Source: Phocaeicola salanitronis DSM 18170 (GTDB lineage Bacteria; Bacteroidota; Bacteroidia; Bacteroidales; Bacteroidaceae). From it: a DNA stretch of 64,000 bases. The notes below the pieces were generated by a model, which saw only the letters and a program-made list of their open reading frames with translations, searched no databases and had not been told where the DNA came from. This document shows, piece by piece, positions 8,413 to 16,529 of this stretch (position 1 is the stretch's first letter; the number at the start of each line of letters is the position of its first letter). A program made the translations under genes and the position numbers. The DNA is taken from contig NC_015164.1 of assembly GCF_000190575.1 (NCBI RefSeq), positions 2,551,001 through 2,615,000 on the forward strand, in the 5' to 3' direction.

Positions 8413-8787
8413 ATGAACAAATCAGCTGGTATATTAGAAATTGAAGCAGGCATAACAGTAATGCACAATGGATTTGAACGTATTTTTAGTTCCGTTCCAA
8501 TTCACTTTGGCAAAGGTGTTTCTCTTGCAAACGGTGCTTATATTTATTGCACCGGAAAAGGTGATGACATCTATATAGGAGATTATAGTATTATAGGTGG
8601 GGAGCTTATTTTGTCTCCGGGAACAAGAATTGGCACTCATTGTTCTTTTGGTACTGGAACTATAATTGTTGCAGGTAGTTTTTGTATCGGAAATGGATGT
8701 GTCATGTCACATGGATGTACTATAACTCAGGATGTTCCTGACAATTCGCTTGTTATCGGCCGTAGAGGGTTGATATTCAATAAATAA
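8413..8787 (+). CDS. Small left-handed beta-helix (hexapeptide-repeat) protein
   Basis: The product is 124 residues with no signal peptide. From about residue 30 it is built of short hexapeptide-like turns rich in I/G/N: VSLANGAYIYC, DDIYIGDYSIIG, TRIGTHCSFGTGTIIVAG, FCIGNGCVMSHGCTI. It closes with DVPDNSLVIGRRGLIF. This resembles the C-terminal half of serine O-acetyltransferase or maltose O-acetyltransferase type beta-helix proteins (LbH superfamily). It is much shorter than catalytic members and lacks an N-terminal acceptor domain, so whether it is an acyltransferase or a binding scaffold is open. It is driven by promoter P1 and is the second gene of the island. Confidence 0.6.
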   Translation: MNKSAGILEIEAGITVMHNGFERIFSSVPIHFGKGVSLANGAYIYCTGKGDDIYIGDYSIIGGELILSPGTRIGTHCSFGTGTIIVAGSFCIGNGCVMSHGCTITQDVPDNSLVIGRRGLIFNK

Positions 8788-8820
8788 AACTGGCATCTAT
8801 ATTGAACAGATGCAAAAAGT

Positions 8821-8866
8821 GGTTAGAAATCAGTATTGCGCACATCTTATATTCTATCTAATTTTG
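8821..8866 (+). promoter_or_regulatory. Island promoter P2 with shared upstream box
   Basis: GGTTAGAAATCAGTATTGC (8821-8839) precedes the -7 TAATTTTG (8859-8866). It differs from the P1 box at 8338 by one base and has the same 38-base offset. It lies between the beta-helix gene and the first DUF1349 lipoprotein gene. Confidence 0.7.
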
Positions 8867-8924
8867 CAACCGCAAATAAATCACAAGGAAGTTGCAATTT
8901 GATAAAAATCAAATCAATATCACA

Positions 8925-9671
8925 ATGAAAAAATTGGTATTTATCGCAATCATTACAAGTCTTGCTATGACTGGATGCACCCAGAAAGAGTCAGAGAAAA
9001 AAGTAGGAAGTCCTGACAAGAAAGTTACAGCGGAAAACATTAAACTCGCTACATGCAATATCAATGTAGGAGGAATCCGTTTTACAAAGTCTAAAAACGG
9101 CGGAGAGAATGCTGTCACCCTTTTGGATGACACCCTCAAATTTGTGGCCGGTCCCCAAACGGATTATTTCCGTTCTCCGGACGGAAGCGTTGTAAATAGC
9201 TCTGCCGTCATCTTTACAGAGGTTGACAACACGAAGCCTTTCACTTTTACGGCTAAAGTACAGCCGGACTTCACCGAAACCGGAACATACTCGGCTGGTG
9301 TGCTATACGCATACGAGAATGATACGCATTGTCAAAAACTATGTTTCGAACAGGATGAATATGGTGTTCATCGTGTGGTGTCTGTTCGCACAATAGGCAC
9401 TTCCGATGACAATAACCATCAGGCAATTATCGGTCCGTGGGTTTATATGAGATTATCATCCGATGGCACTACTCTTGGCAGTTATTTCTCAGAGAATGGA
9501 GAAATATGGCACATGGCTCGTCTCTACAAGAATGATTTTCCGGAAAAGCTGCTTCTTGGCCTGAGTTCCCAAAGTCCTAAAGACGATGCACACACCTGCT
9601 ATTTCACAGAAATATCGCTTAAGCAAGAGGCTGTTGCCAATTTTCGCATAGGTAAACTCAACGAGGAATAA
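8925..9671 (+). CDS. DUF1349 lipoprotein 1
   Basis: This 248-residue protein starts at ATG 8925; the frame also opens at a TTG at 8892, but only 8925 gives a proper lipoprotein signal. The leader MKKLVFIAIITSLAMTGC ends in a lipobox with the acylated Cys at residue 18. The body (GGIRFTKSKNGG..., AGPQTDYFRSPDG, FTFTAKVQPDF, SAGVLYAYEND) has the concanavalin-like fold signature of DUF1349, a family related to B. subtilis YesU, which is often encoded near carbohydrate genes. Its ligand is unknown. The protein should be anchored in the outer membrane or periplasm. It is followed 57 bases later by a second DUF1349 gene, with no promoter between them, so they are probably co-transcribed from P2. 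Confidence 0.75.
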   Translation: MKKLVFIAIITSLAMTGCTQKESEKKVGSPDKKVTAENIKLATCNINVGGIRFTKSKNGGENAVTLLDDTLKFVAGPQTDYFRSPDGSVVNSSAVIFTEVDNTKPFTFTAKVQPDFTETGTYSAGVLYAYENDTHCQKLCFEQDEYGVHRVVSVRTIGTSDDNNHQAIIGPWVYMRLSSDGTTLGSYFSENGEIWHMARLYKNDFPEKLLLGLSSQSPKDDAHTCYFTEISLKQEAVANFRIGKLNEE

Positions 9672-9728
9672 ATTCCACACCTTAGTACTATTATCAGATT
9701 TTAACAAACATATTGAACATTTCAACAA

Positions 9729-10478
9729 ATGAAGAGAAATCAATTTTTCATAGCATTGTCGCTGCTTGCATGCACTCTGTTGTCATGTCAAAATGAGAAA
9801 CAACAACCGTCAACAGCAAACAAATCAAATATGGGAAAAAATGACACAATCTTAAAGCCATTTGTGGCGGAAAACTTGTTTTGGATCCGTGAGCCCCAAA
9901 AATATACAATCACGGACTCTTTGATTACAATCGTTTCAGAACCTCACACCGACCTGTGGCAGCGCACCTATTATGGGTTCAGCAACGACAATGCTCCAGT
10001 GCTGCAAATGAAAACCTCTAACATGTTCTTTTCTTTCACTGTAAAGACATCGTTCAACAGTTCGGCCTTGTTCGATCAGTGCGGAATCGCAATCTATCTT
10101 GACAGTGACAACTGGATGAAGGCGTCAATTGAATACGAGAACGAGGAATATCAGAGATTGGGTAGTGTTGTGACAAACAATGGATATTCCGATTGGGCCA
10201 CGCATGACATTCCCTCTTCCATAAAGGAAATGTGGTATCGTCTTAGCCGTCGGGGAAGCGATTATTATATAGAGACAAGTCTTGACGGTACCACTTTCCA
10301 CCAAATGCGTACATTCCATTTGGATAAGGGTGATGGAGAGATTTCGTTCGGAATATATGCGGCAAGCCCGGTTGACCATTCATTCACCGCACAGTTCTCT
10401 GAAATGAAAGTCGGCGAGTGTAAATGGCAGCCATGGTCAGCGGAAGATACAGGATTCAAACAGACTGCAAACAAGTAA
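9729..10478 (+). CDS. DUF1349 lipoprotein 2
   Basis: The product has 249 residues. The signal MKRNQFFIALSLLACTLLSC ends at a lipobox Cys at residue 20. After a ~25-residue linker the DUF1349 body begins (LFWIREPQKYTITDSLITIV, SEPHTDLWQRTYYGF). Recognisable family segments follow: DQCGIAIYLDSDNWMKASIE, MWYRLSRRGSDYYIETSLDG and FGIYAASPVDHSFTAQFSEM. It is a distant paralogue of the preceding gene rather than a recent copy, since the signal peptides and core segments differ widely. Two such lipoproteins beside an MFS permease suggest binding and uptake of a small carbohydrate-like compound, but no catalytic residues can be named. Confidence 0.75.
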   Translation: MKRNQFFIALSLLACTLLSCQNEKQQPSTANKSNMGKNDTILKPFVAENLFWIREPQKYTITDSLITIVSEPHTDLWQRTYYGFSNDNAPVLQMKTSNMFFSFTVKTSFNSSALFDQCGIAIYLDSDNWMKASIEYENEEYQRLGSVVTNNGYSDWATHDIPSSIKEMWYRLSRRGSDYYIETSLDGTTFHQMRTFHLDKGDGEISFGIYAASPVDHSFTAQFSEMKVGECKWQPWSAEDTGFKQTANK

Positions 10479-10525
10479 ACTGTAATCCAAAGAAAAATTA
10501 AGGTCATAATGTCCAAATAGAAAGA

Positions 10526-10561
10526 TTTACCCCTGTCACAGATAACTGTTACGGGGGTAAA
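10526..10561 (+). terminator. Hairpin after the DUF1349 genes
   Basis: TTTACCCC (10526-10533) pairs with GGGGTAAA (10554-10561), and the stem continues inwards with a G-T pair and an internal ACAG/CTGT. It lies 48 bases past the second DUF1349 stop. No strong T run follows, so it may be a weak terminator or a processing hairpin. Confidence 0.5.
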
Positions 10562-10633
10562 TTCTTCAAAAATGGAATTTTTATATTCATTTGCAATATG
10601 ATGTTGCAATATGTCTTTTTTAATTAGCTTAAG

Positions 10634-11827
10634 ATGAATATTCTTCATAACCAACATAAACATCTGCTTGTTTCCAATCGTGTTGCCTTTATGATAATAG
10701 GGGTTCTCGAGGCTGCGTGGGCACCGCTTGTACCATACGTCAAGAGTTCTTTTGCAATAGACGAGGGTACTCTTGGGGTACTTATGCTGTGCAGTGGTTT
10801 TGGCTCTATCTGCGCACTTCCGCTTTCTGGCTTTCTTGTAAATCATTTTGGTGCAAAGAAGGTGGTTTATGTGTCGGGATTGCTGATGGCTTTCGCATTG
10901 TTAGCAATAAGCCTACTTATAAATATATGGCTGACAGGTGTGATGCTTATATTTTTCGGAGGTTGTACCATCACCATTGATGTTGCGGCAAACATGAATG
11001 GTGTTACCGTCGAGCGCATGACGGGACGGCATCTTATGTCTGGTTTTCATGGCGGCTATTCGTTGGGTACACTGATTGGTGCCGGAGCGATGAGCGTGCT
11101 GTTTACTTTGGGACTCATACCTAAATGGGCTGTTGTTATTTGTATGGTGTTCATATTGCTTGCGCTGGTATTCGGATGTAAGGATTTGTTGCCGAAAGAA
11201 GAATTTGTGTTGTCTGACGCACCTGTTGAGAAGCTAAGAAAAAATAAATTATATATTCCTCCTATGGTTATCGTGGTTGGATTGTTGTGCTTTATCATGT
11301 ATGCCTCGGAGGGTGCTGTGATGGGTTGGTCGGCAATATTTGTCAATCAAGAGCGTGGCGTTGACATGTCCATGGCTGGTTTCTTCTATACGGCATTTGC
11401 TGTATCAATGACCATTATGAGGCTCTGTGGAGACAAAACCGTAAATCGATTGGGACAAAGATTTGTAGTGGCTGGAGGAGCGTTACTCATTGCTGTCGGT
11501 TTCATGATTGTAGTATTAGTTGATAGTTCCGTTGCTGCTGTCGCCGGCTTTGCGATTGTCGGTTGCGGTGCCGCCAATGTGGTTCCTCAATTGGTTTCCT
11601 TCGCGGCACATATCAAAGGAATGGCTGTACACAACATTATCAGTTTCATTAATGCCCTTGGATATTCGGGGATACTCCTCGGTCCAGTAATAATCGGATT
11701 CGTAGGGAAACAATATGGTTTACATATATCATTTGTCGGAATTGCTGTTTTTGCTTTAATTGTTGCGGTTGTTTCGTCTATAATATTGAAATCCAAACAG
11801 ACTATATCGCAAACAGATATAAGCTAA
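10634..11827 (+). CDS. Major facilitator superfamily transporter
   Basis: This 397-residue integral membrane protein has about 12 hydrophobic segments and the MFS loop signature GFGSICALPLSGFLVNHFGA, then KKVVYVSGLL, between TM2 and TM3. The second half repeats the pattern (LCGDKTVNRLGQRFVV). Overall it resembles the YbjJ/FucP-like sugar permease branch. It likely moves a small solute across the inner membrane, with the substrate unknown. It lies 155 bases downstream of the second DUF1349 gene, past a hairpin, and is the last gene of the accessory island. It may have its own weak promoter near 10580-10600. Confidence 0.85.
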   Translation: MNILHNQHKHLLVSNRVAFMIIGVLEAAWAPLVPYVKSSFAIDEGTLGVLMLCSGFGSICALPLSGFLVNHFGAKKVVYVSGLLMAFALLAISLLINIWLTGVMLIFFGGCTITIDVAANMNGVTVERMTGRHLMSGFHGGYSLGTLIGAGAMSVLFTLGLIPKWAVVICMVFILLALVFGCKDLLPKEEFVLSDAPVEKLRKNKLYIPPMVIVVGLLCFIMYASEGAVMGWSAIFVNQERGVDMSMAGFFYTAFAVSMTIMRLCGDKTVNRLGQRFVVAGGALLIAVGFMIVVLVDSSVAAVAGFAIVGCGAANVVPQLVSFAAHIKGMAVHNIISFINALGYSGILLGPVIIGFVGKQYGLHISFVGIAVFALIVAVVSSIILKSKQTISQTDIS

Positions 11828-11878
11828 ACTTTCGCGAGCCTGTGAAACTATATGTGTACATGCCTGCAACTAAAAAAA

Positions 11879-11998
11879 GTTTTTGAGGCATTTTCGCTTC
11901 TGTGATAAGGAAGATAGCGGGCTATCTGACGAAAAACAGGAGCGAAAAGGACAAAAAAATCGCCCAAATCATCGCACGATAAATTCAAAACAGCTTCT
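11879..11998. repeat. MITE-like repeat, copy 1 (partial)
   Basis: This segment holds the same ~95-bp imperfect hairpin as the copy at 56005: TTTTCGCTTCTGT pairs with ACAGGAGCGAAAA around GATAGCGGGCTATC. It ends in AAATTCAAAACAGCTTC, the terminal inverted repeat of copy 2. It lacks the opposite terminal repeat. Relative to the shared end, the hairpin is inverted compared with copy 2. Confidence 0.7.
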
Positions 11999-12099
11999 AA
12001 AAAAATGCGCTCATTATCTGCAAGAGCATAGCCTTAATCATCAAAACACCCCACTGCATACCTTCCGGCACAAGGATATATTCTATGTTCTCGATATGA

Positions 12100-12157
12100 A
12101 AACCGTACGGTTTCCATATCAAAACCATACGGTTTCCAATTCAAGGCCGTACGGTTT
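12100..12157. repeat. Triple-palindrome cluster B (3 x 14 bp, 22-bp period)
   Basis: AAACCGTACGGTTT (12100-12113), AAACCATACGGTTT (12122-12135) and AGGCCGTACGGTTT (12144-12157) are centred exactly 22 bases apart with 8-base spacers. The cluster lies between the MFS gene and the ABC exporter gene, both on the plus strand. Its architecture matches clusters A, C, D and E, but the sequence is unrelated. Confidence 0.88.
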
Positions 12158-12284
12158 TCATATCGAGAACATAAAATGAAGCCTATAGATTCACCAAACT
12201 GACAGAGGCAAAAACGAAAACCATTCTGCCTCCTGCCGAAAAGCCGTAAACGGGATTTTGCCCAACAATTTTGCTTCAAGGACA

Positions 12285-12313
12285 TTGAATTACGGGAAAT
12301 TGCACTATCTTTG
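12285..12313 (+). promoter_or_regulatory. Promoter of the ABC exporter gene
   Basis: The -7 TATCTTTG (12306-12313) is a perfect consensus match, with TTG at 12285-12287 as a possible -33. The leader to the ATG at 12339 is about 20 bases. Confidence 0.6.
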
Positions 12314-12338
12314 CACCTTATAAATCATCCGTTCCCTT

Positions 12339-14171
12339 ATGAAAGAATTTTTCCAACTCATGCGGCGATTCGTTTCGCCCTATAAAAGATATGTCATGGC
12401 GGCGGTTGTGCTGAACATCCTTTCCGCCATCTTTAACGTGTTTTCCTTCTCCCTGCTCATCCCGATACTGAACATTTTGTTCAAGACGGGCGACCCGGAC
12501 AAGGTTTATTCTTTCATGGAATGGGGAAGCGGAGACATTAAGGACGTGGCGGTCAATAATTTCTATTATTACGCTTCGCGGATGATTGAAGTGTTCGGCA
12601 CATCCACCACCCTCTTGTGGCTGGGGCTGTTTCTTGCCGGAATGACTTTATTGAAAACAGCATGCTATTTCGGTTCATCCGCAGTCATGATTCCGCTCCG
12701 TACGGGAGTGGTGCGCGACATCCGCATCATGGTCTACTCGAAGGTGATGCACCTGCCGCTCAGCTTCCTTTCCGATGAACGGAAAGGCGACATCATTGCC
12801 CGCATGAGCGGAGACGTAAGCGAAATCGAAAACTCCATTACCAGCTCGCTCGACATGCTGCTGAAAAACCCGATTCTCATCATCTCCTATTTTGCCACTC
12901 TGATTATTACCAGCTGGCAACTCACGCTCTTCACGATTGTCGTGCTTCCGGTAATGGGATGGATTATGGGAAGAGTGGGAAGAAAGCTGAAGCGCAAATC
13001 CCTCGCCGCACAAAACAAATGGAGCGAAACCATGTCGCAACTGGAAGAGACCCTGGGCGGAATGCGCATCATCAAAGCGTTTATTGCCGAAGACAAAATG
13101 ATAAGCCGCTTCGTAAAGTGCAGCAATGAGTTCCGCGATGCCACCAACCGTGTAGCCATGCGCCAAAGCCTTGCCCATCCGATGAGCGAATTCCTGGGCA
13201 CGGTCCTGATTGTACTGGTATTGTGGTTTGGCGGTTCGCTTATCCTAAGCGACGCCTCCCCGATTGACGCGCCCACCTTTATTTTCTATATGGTCATCCT
13301 GTACAGCATCATCAACCCGCTGAAAGACTTTTCGAAAGCAGGATATAGCATTCCGAAAGGGCTGGCTTCCATGGAACGCGTGGATAAAATCCTGAAAACA
13401 GAAAACCCCATAAAGGAACGCCCCGATGCCGAACACATCACCGAGATGAAAGAAGGGCTGGAGTTCCGCCATATTTCGTTCAGCTACGGAACACACGAAG
13501 TGCTTCACGACATCAGCCTGAGCATTCAGAAAGGCGAAACCATTGCCTTGGTAGGGCAAAGCGGCTCCGGGAAGTCTACCTTGGTCGACCTTGTCCCCCG
13601 TTTCCACGATGTGCAAAAAGGCGAGATACTTATCGACGGGAAAAACATCAAAGATTTAGCCGTAAAGGACCTGCGGAGCCTGATAGGGAACGTAAACCAG
13701 GAAGCGATTCTTTTCAACGACAGTTTCTACAACAACATCACTTTCGGGGTGGACAACGCAACGATGGAAGAAGTAGTAGCCGCCGCAAAAGTCGCCAATG
13801 CCCACGAATTTATCATGGAAAGCGAAGAGGGATACGACACCAACATCGGCGACAGGGGATGCAAGCTCTCCGGAGGCCAGCGCCAGCGCATCTCCATTGC
13901 CCGCGCCATCCTGAAGAACCCGGCTATCCTGATACTGGACGAAGCGACCTCCGCCCTCGACACCGAAAGCGAACGCCTGGTACAAGAAGCCTTGGAACGC
14001 CTCATGAAAACCCGTACTACGATAGCCATCGCGCACCGCCTCTCCACAATCAAGAATGCCGACCGCATCTATGTGCTTTATGAAGGCAGAATCGTAGAAT
14101 GCGGCAAACACGAAGAGCTGCTTCAGAAGAACGGATATTACAAACGGCTGAACGACATGCAGGCGTTGTAA
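12339..14171 (+). CDS. MsbA-like ABC exporter (fused membrane and ATPase domains)
   Basis: The protein has 610 residues. Residues ~1-330 form the six-helix ABC exporter membrane domain, with the ERKGDIIARMSGDVSEIE coupling segment. Residues ~365-610 form the ATPase: Walker A GQSGSGKS at 406-413, signature LSGGQRQR at 510-517, Walker B ILILDEATSALD just after, and the H-loop in AIAHRLSTIKNADRI. Half-transporters of this type dimerise and export lipids or hydrophobic compounds. In Bacteroidales such genes are usually annotated as lipid A/MsbA-like, but the substrate cannot be read from sequence. It has its own promoter and faces purN across a shared long inverted repeat. Confidence 0.9.
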   Translation: MKEFFQLMRRFVSPYKRYVMAAVVLNILSAIFNVFSFSLLIPILNILFKTGDPDKVYSFMEWGSGDIKDVAVNNFYYYASRMIEVFGTSTTLLWLGLFLAGMTLLKTACYFGSSAVMIPLRTGVVRDIRIMVYSKVMHLPLSFLSDERKGDIIARMSGDVSEIENSITSSLDMLLKNPILIISYFATLIITSWQLTLFTIVVLPVMGWIMGRVGRKLKRKSLAAQNKWSETMSQLEETLGGMRIIKAFIAEDKMISRFVKCSNEFRDATNRVAMRQSLAHPMSEFLGTVLIVLVLWFGGSLILSDASPIDAPTFIFYMVILYSIINPLKDFSKAGYSIPKGLASMERVDKILKTENPIKERPDAEHITEMKEGLEFRHISFSYGTHEVLHDISLSIQKGETIALVGQSGSGKSTLVDLVPRFHDVQKGEILIDGKNIKDLAVKDLRSLIGNVNQEAILFNDSFYNNITFGVDNATMEEVVAAAKVANAHEFIMESEEGYDTNIGDRGCKLSGGQRQRISIARAILKNPAILILDEATSALDTESERLVQEALERLMKTRTTIAIAHRLSTIKNADRIYVLYEGRIVECGKHEELLQKNGYYKRLNDMQAL

Positions 14172-14294
14172 ATATGCTAATAAATAATGTGCCAATGTGT
14201 TAATGTGCTAATGTGTCAATGAACAATGTGCTAATGTGAAAAACAGATTGGCATATTAACACATTGTTTATTAGCACATTATTTATCAGCACAT
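14171..14294. terminator. Long inverted repeat between convergent genes (bidirectional terminator)
   Basis: The left half (TGCTAATAAATAATGTGC, then AATGTGTTAATGTGC) is mirrored by the right half (ACACATTGTTTATTAGCACA, then TTATTTATCAGCAC). Internally it is built of near-direct repeats of AATGTGCTAATGTG. It lies between the convergent ABC exporter and purN genes. Confidence 0.6.
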
Positions 14295-14297
14295 GAA

Positions 14298-14858
14298 TTA
14301 ACGCACCAGACTTTCTATCACCTCGGGATAATATTGGTATTCCAACTGATGTACACGCTCTGCCAACGTTTCGGGGGTATCATCGGGCAATACCGGACAC
14401 TTTGCCTGAAAAATATAATCCCCCTCATCATACCGCTCATTAATATATTGAATGGTAATGCCGCTTTCTTTCTCGCCCGCATCCAATACCGCTTCGTGCA
14501 CATGGATGCCATACATGCCTTTCCCTCCGAACTTCGGGAGCAAAGACGGATGTATGTTTACTATCCGTTGCGGATAAGCATGCAAGATATCATCAGGAAT
14601 ACGCAATAAAAAACCTGCCAATACGACAAAGTCCGCCCTGTATTCCCGCAACACCAGCAATGCCTCTCCCGATGCGAATCCGGCAGAAGTAACTACCCTG
14701 CACGGGACATGCAACCGCCCGGCACGCTTAACCACTCCGGCAGTTGCGCGCGATGCGATAACCACCGATACATTTATCTCTTCTTTTTCTTCAAAATAAC
14801 GGATGAGCCGTTCGGCATTCGTACCTTCACCCGAAGCCAAAATTGCGATATTTTTCAT
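14298..14858 (-). CDS. purN: Phosphoribosylglycinamide formyltransferase (GART)
   Basis: The product has 186 residues from ATG 14858. The frame opens further upstream, but MKNIAILASGEGTNAERL is the family's usual N-terminus, with the SGxGTN substrate loop. NIHPSLLPKF provides the catalytic Asn and His (N101, H103), and YDEGDYIF provides the Asp. The enzyme formylates GAR using 10-formyl-THF in step 3 of purine synthesis. It is divergent from acpP and convergent with the ABC exporter. purD, the preceding enzyme of the same pathway, lies far away at 61959, so the purine genes are scattered here. Confidence 0.95.
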   Translation of the reverse strand: MKNIAILASGEGTNAERLIRYFEEKEEINVSVVIASRATAGVVKRAGRLHVPCRVVTSAGFASGEALLVLREYRADFVVLAGFLLRIPDDILHAYPQRIVNIHPSLLPKFGGKGMYGIHVHEAVLDAGEKESGITIQYINERYDEGDYIFQAKCPVLPDDTPETLAERVHQLEYQYYPEVIESLVR

Positions 14859-14927
14859 ATTTTTGTCCTTTTTCGTGCACATAATATATAAAAATGTGCA
14901 AAGAAAGTGCATTTATTTGCCCGAATA

Positions 14928-14959
14928 TTTGTATAGAACGAGAAATATTTATTCCTTTG
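14928..14959 (+). promoter_or_regulatory. Promoter of the acpP-fabF-rnc operon
   Basis: TTTG (14928-14931), a 20-base spacer and TTCCTTTG (14952-14959) match the -33/-7 pattern with one mismatch in the -7 box. The leader to acpP is about 45 bases. Confidence 0.6.
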
Positions 14960-15011
14960 CACCGAAAATTAAACAAAATTATTCTATTTATAAACTTAAA
15001 ACAAGAAAATT

Positions 15012-15248
15012 ATGTCTGAAATCGCATCAAAAGTACAGAAAATCATCGTTGATAAACTGGGTGTAGAAGAATCAGAAGTTACTCCGGCTGCTAGCTTCAC
15101 TAACGATTTGGGTGCAGACTCTTTGGATACTGTAGAACTGATCATGGAATTCGAAAAAGAATTCGGTATTTCTATTCCTGACGACCAGGCAGAAAAAATC
15201 CAAACTGTAGGCGACGCTATTTCTTATATCGAAGCTAACGCAAAATAA
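15012..15248 (+). CDS. acpP: Acyl carrier protein
   Basis: This 78-residue acidic protein carries the phosphopantetheine attachment motif [15 protein letters not shown], with the modified Ser at position 37. The length and four-helix pattern are standard. It carries growing acyl chains in type II fatty acid synthesis. The ketosynthase gene fabF begins 12 bases after its stop, followed by rnc, the classical acpP-fabF-rnc order seen in many Bacteroidota and Proteobacteria. Confidence 0.98.
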   Translation: MSEIASKVQKIIVDKLGVEESEVTPAASFTNDLGADSLDTVELIMEFEKEFGISIPDDQAEKIQTVGDAISYIEANAK

Positions 15249-15260
15249 GTAATTCTGTAT

Positions 15261-16526
15261 ATGGAATTAAAAAGAGTTGTAGTAACAGGTCTTGGTGCGG
15301 TTACTCCGGTTGGCAATACGGTTCCCGAATTTTGGGAAAACCTGGTGAACGGAGTAAGCGGGGCAGGACCTATTACTCATTTTGATGCATCTAAGTTCAA
15401 GACCCAGTTCGCTTGCGAAGTAAAGAACTTCAATGCCACTGACTTCATCGACCGCAAAGAAGCCCGCAAAATGGACTTATATACCCAGTATGCGGTAGTA
15501 GCAGCCAAAGAAGCGGTAACCGATGCCGGTCTTGACACGGAAAAAGAAGACTTGAACAAAATCGGAGTCATTCTGGGCGTAGGTATCGGAGGTATACATA
15601 CGTTCGAAGAAGAAGTAGCCGGATACGAAAAGACCAAAGATACCATCGGTCCTAAATTCAATCCGTTCTTTATTCCTAAAATGATTGCCGACATCGCTTC
15701 CGGACAGATTTCCATCATGTACGGATTCCACGGACCGAACTTTACCACGACTTCTGCATGCGCTTCCTCTTCGAATGCCATTGCAGATGCGTTCAATTAT
15801 ATCCGCTTGGGCAAAGCCAACATCATCGTGACAGGCGGCGCCGAAGCTGCTATCTTCCCTGCAGGCGTTGGAGGTTTCAATGCCATGCATGCCCTTTCTA
15901 CCCGCAACGATGACCCGCAACGTGCCTCACGCCCGTTCAGCGGAAGCCGTGACGGTTTTGTAATGGGTGAAGGTGCAGGATGCCTGATTCTGGAAGAACT
16001 GGAACATGCCAAAGCACGCGGAGCCAAGATTTATGCGGAACTTGCCGGCGTAGGCGCTTCGGCAGATGCTTATCACCTGACAGCTTCCCATCCTGAAGGA
16101 TTAGGAGCCAAACTGGTGATGATGAACGCATTGGAAGATGCCGGTATGCAACCGGAAGATATCGACTATATCAATGTACACGGAACTTCTACCCCTGTAG
16201 GCGATGTTTCTGAAGTGAAAGCCATCAAAGACGTGTTCGGAGAACATGCCTACAAGCTGAACATCAGTTCTACCAAATCCATGACCGGACACCTGCTGGG
16301 CGCAACCGGAGGAGTAGAAGCCATCGCCTGCGTACTGTCTGTTAAGAATGACATTGTACCCCCGACCATCAACCACGAAGAAGGAGATAACGATGAAAAC
16401 ATCGACTATACCCTGAACTTTACTTTCAACAAGGCACAGGAACGCACTGTCCGTGCGGCGTTGAGCAATACATTTGGTTTCGGTGGACACAATGCATGTG
16501 TAATCATTAAAAAATACACTGAATAA
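15261..16526 (+). CDS. fabF: 3-oxoacyl-ACP synthase II
   Basis: This 421-residue KAS II condensing enzyme has the nucleophile C167 in TTTSACASSSNAI, H307 in NVHGTST and H344 in GHLLGATGGVEA, which form the Cys-His-His triad. It elongates acyl-ACP with malonyl-ACP and is the chain-length and temperature-responsive ketosynthase. It begins 12 bases after acpP, and rnc begins 3 bases after its TAA, so the three are one transcript with likely translational coupling. Length and motifs are all regular. Confidence 0.97.
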   Translation: MELKRVVVTGLGAVTPVGNTVPEFWENLVNGVSGAGPITHFDASKFKTQFACEVKNFNATDFIDRKEARKMDLYTQYAVVAAKEAVTDAGLDTEKEDLNKIGVILGVGIGGIHTFEEEVAGYEKTKDTIGPKFNPFFIPKMIADIASGQISIMYGFHGPNFTTTSACASSSNAIADAFNYIRLGKANIIVTGGAEAAIFPAGVGGFNAMHALSTRNDDPQRASRPFSGSRDGFVMGEGAGCLILEELEHAKARGAKIYAELAGVGASADAYHLTASHPEGLGAKLVMMNALEDAGMQPEDIDYINVHGTSTPVGDVSEVKAIKDVFGEHAYKLNISSTKSMTGHLLGATGGVEAIACVLSVKNDIVPPTINHEEGDNDENIDYTLNFTFNKAQERTVRAALSNTFGFGGHNACVIIKKYTE

Positions 16527-16529
16527 ACT

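Noticed and set aside
14171..14294. Tandem AATGTGCTAATGTG units as a sixth palindrome cluster
   Set aside because: The units are not palindromic and have no fixed period; the segment is better explained as a long inverted repeat between convergent genes.
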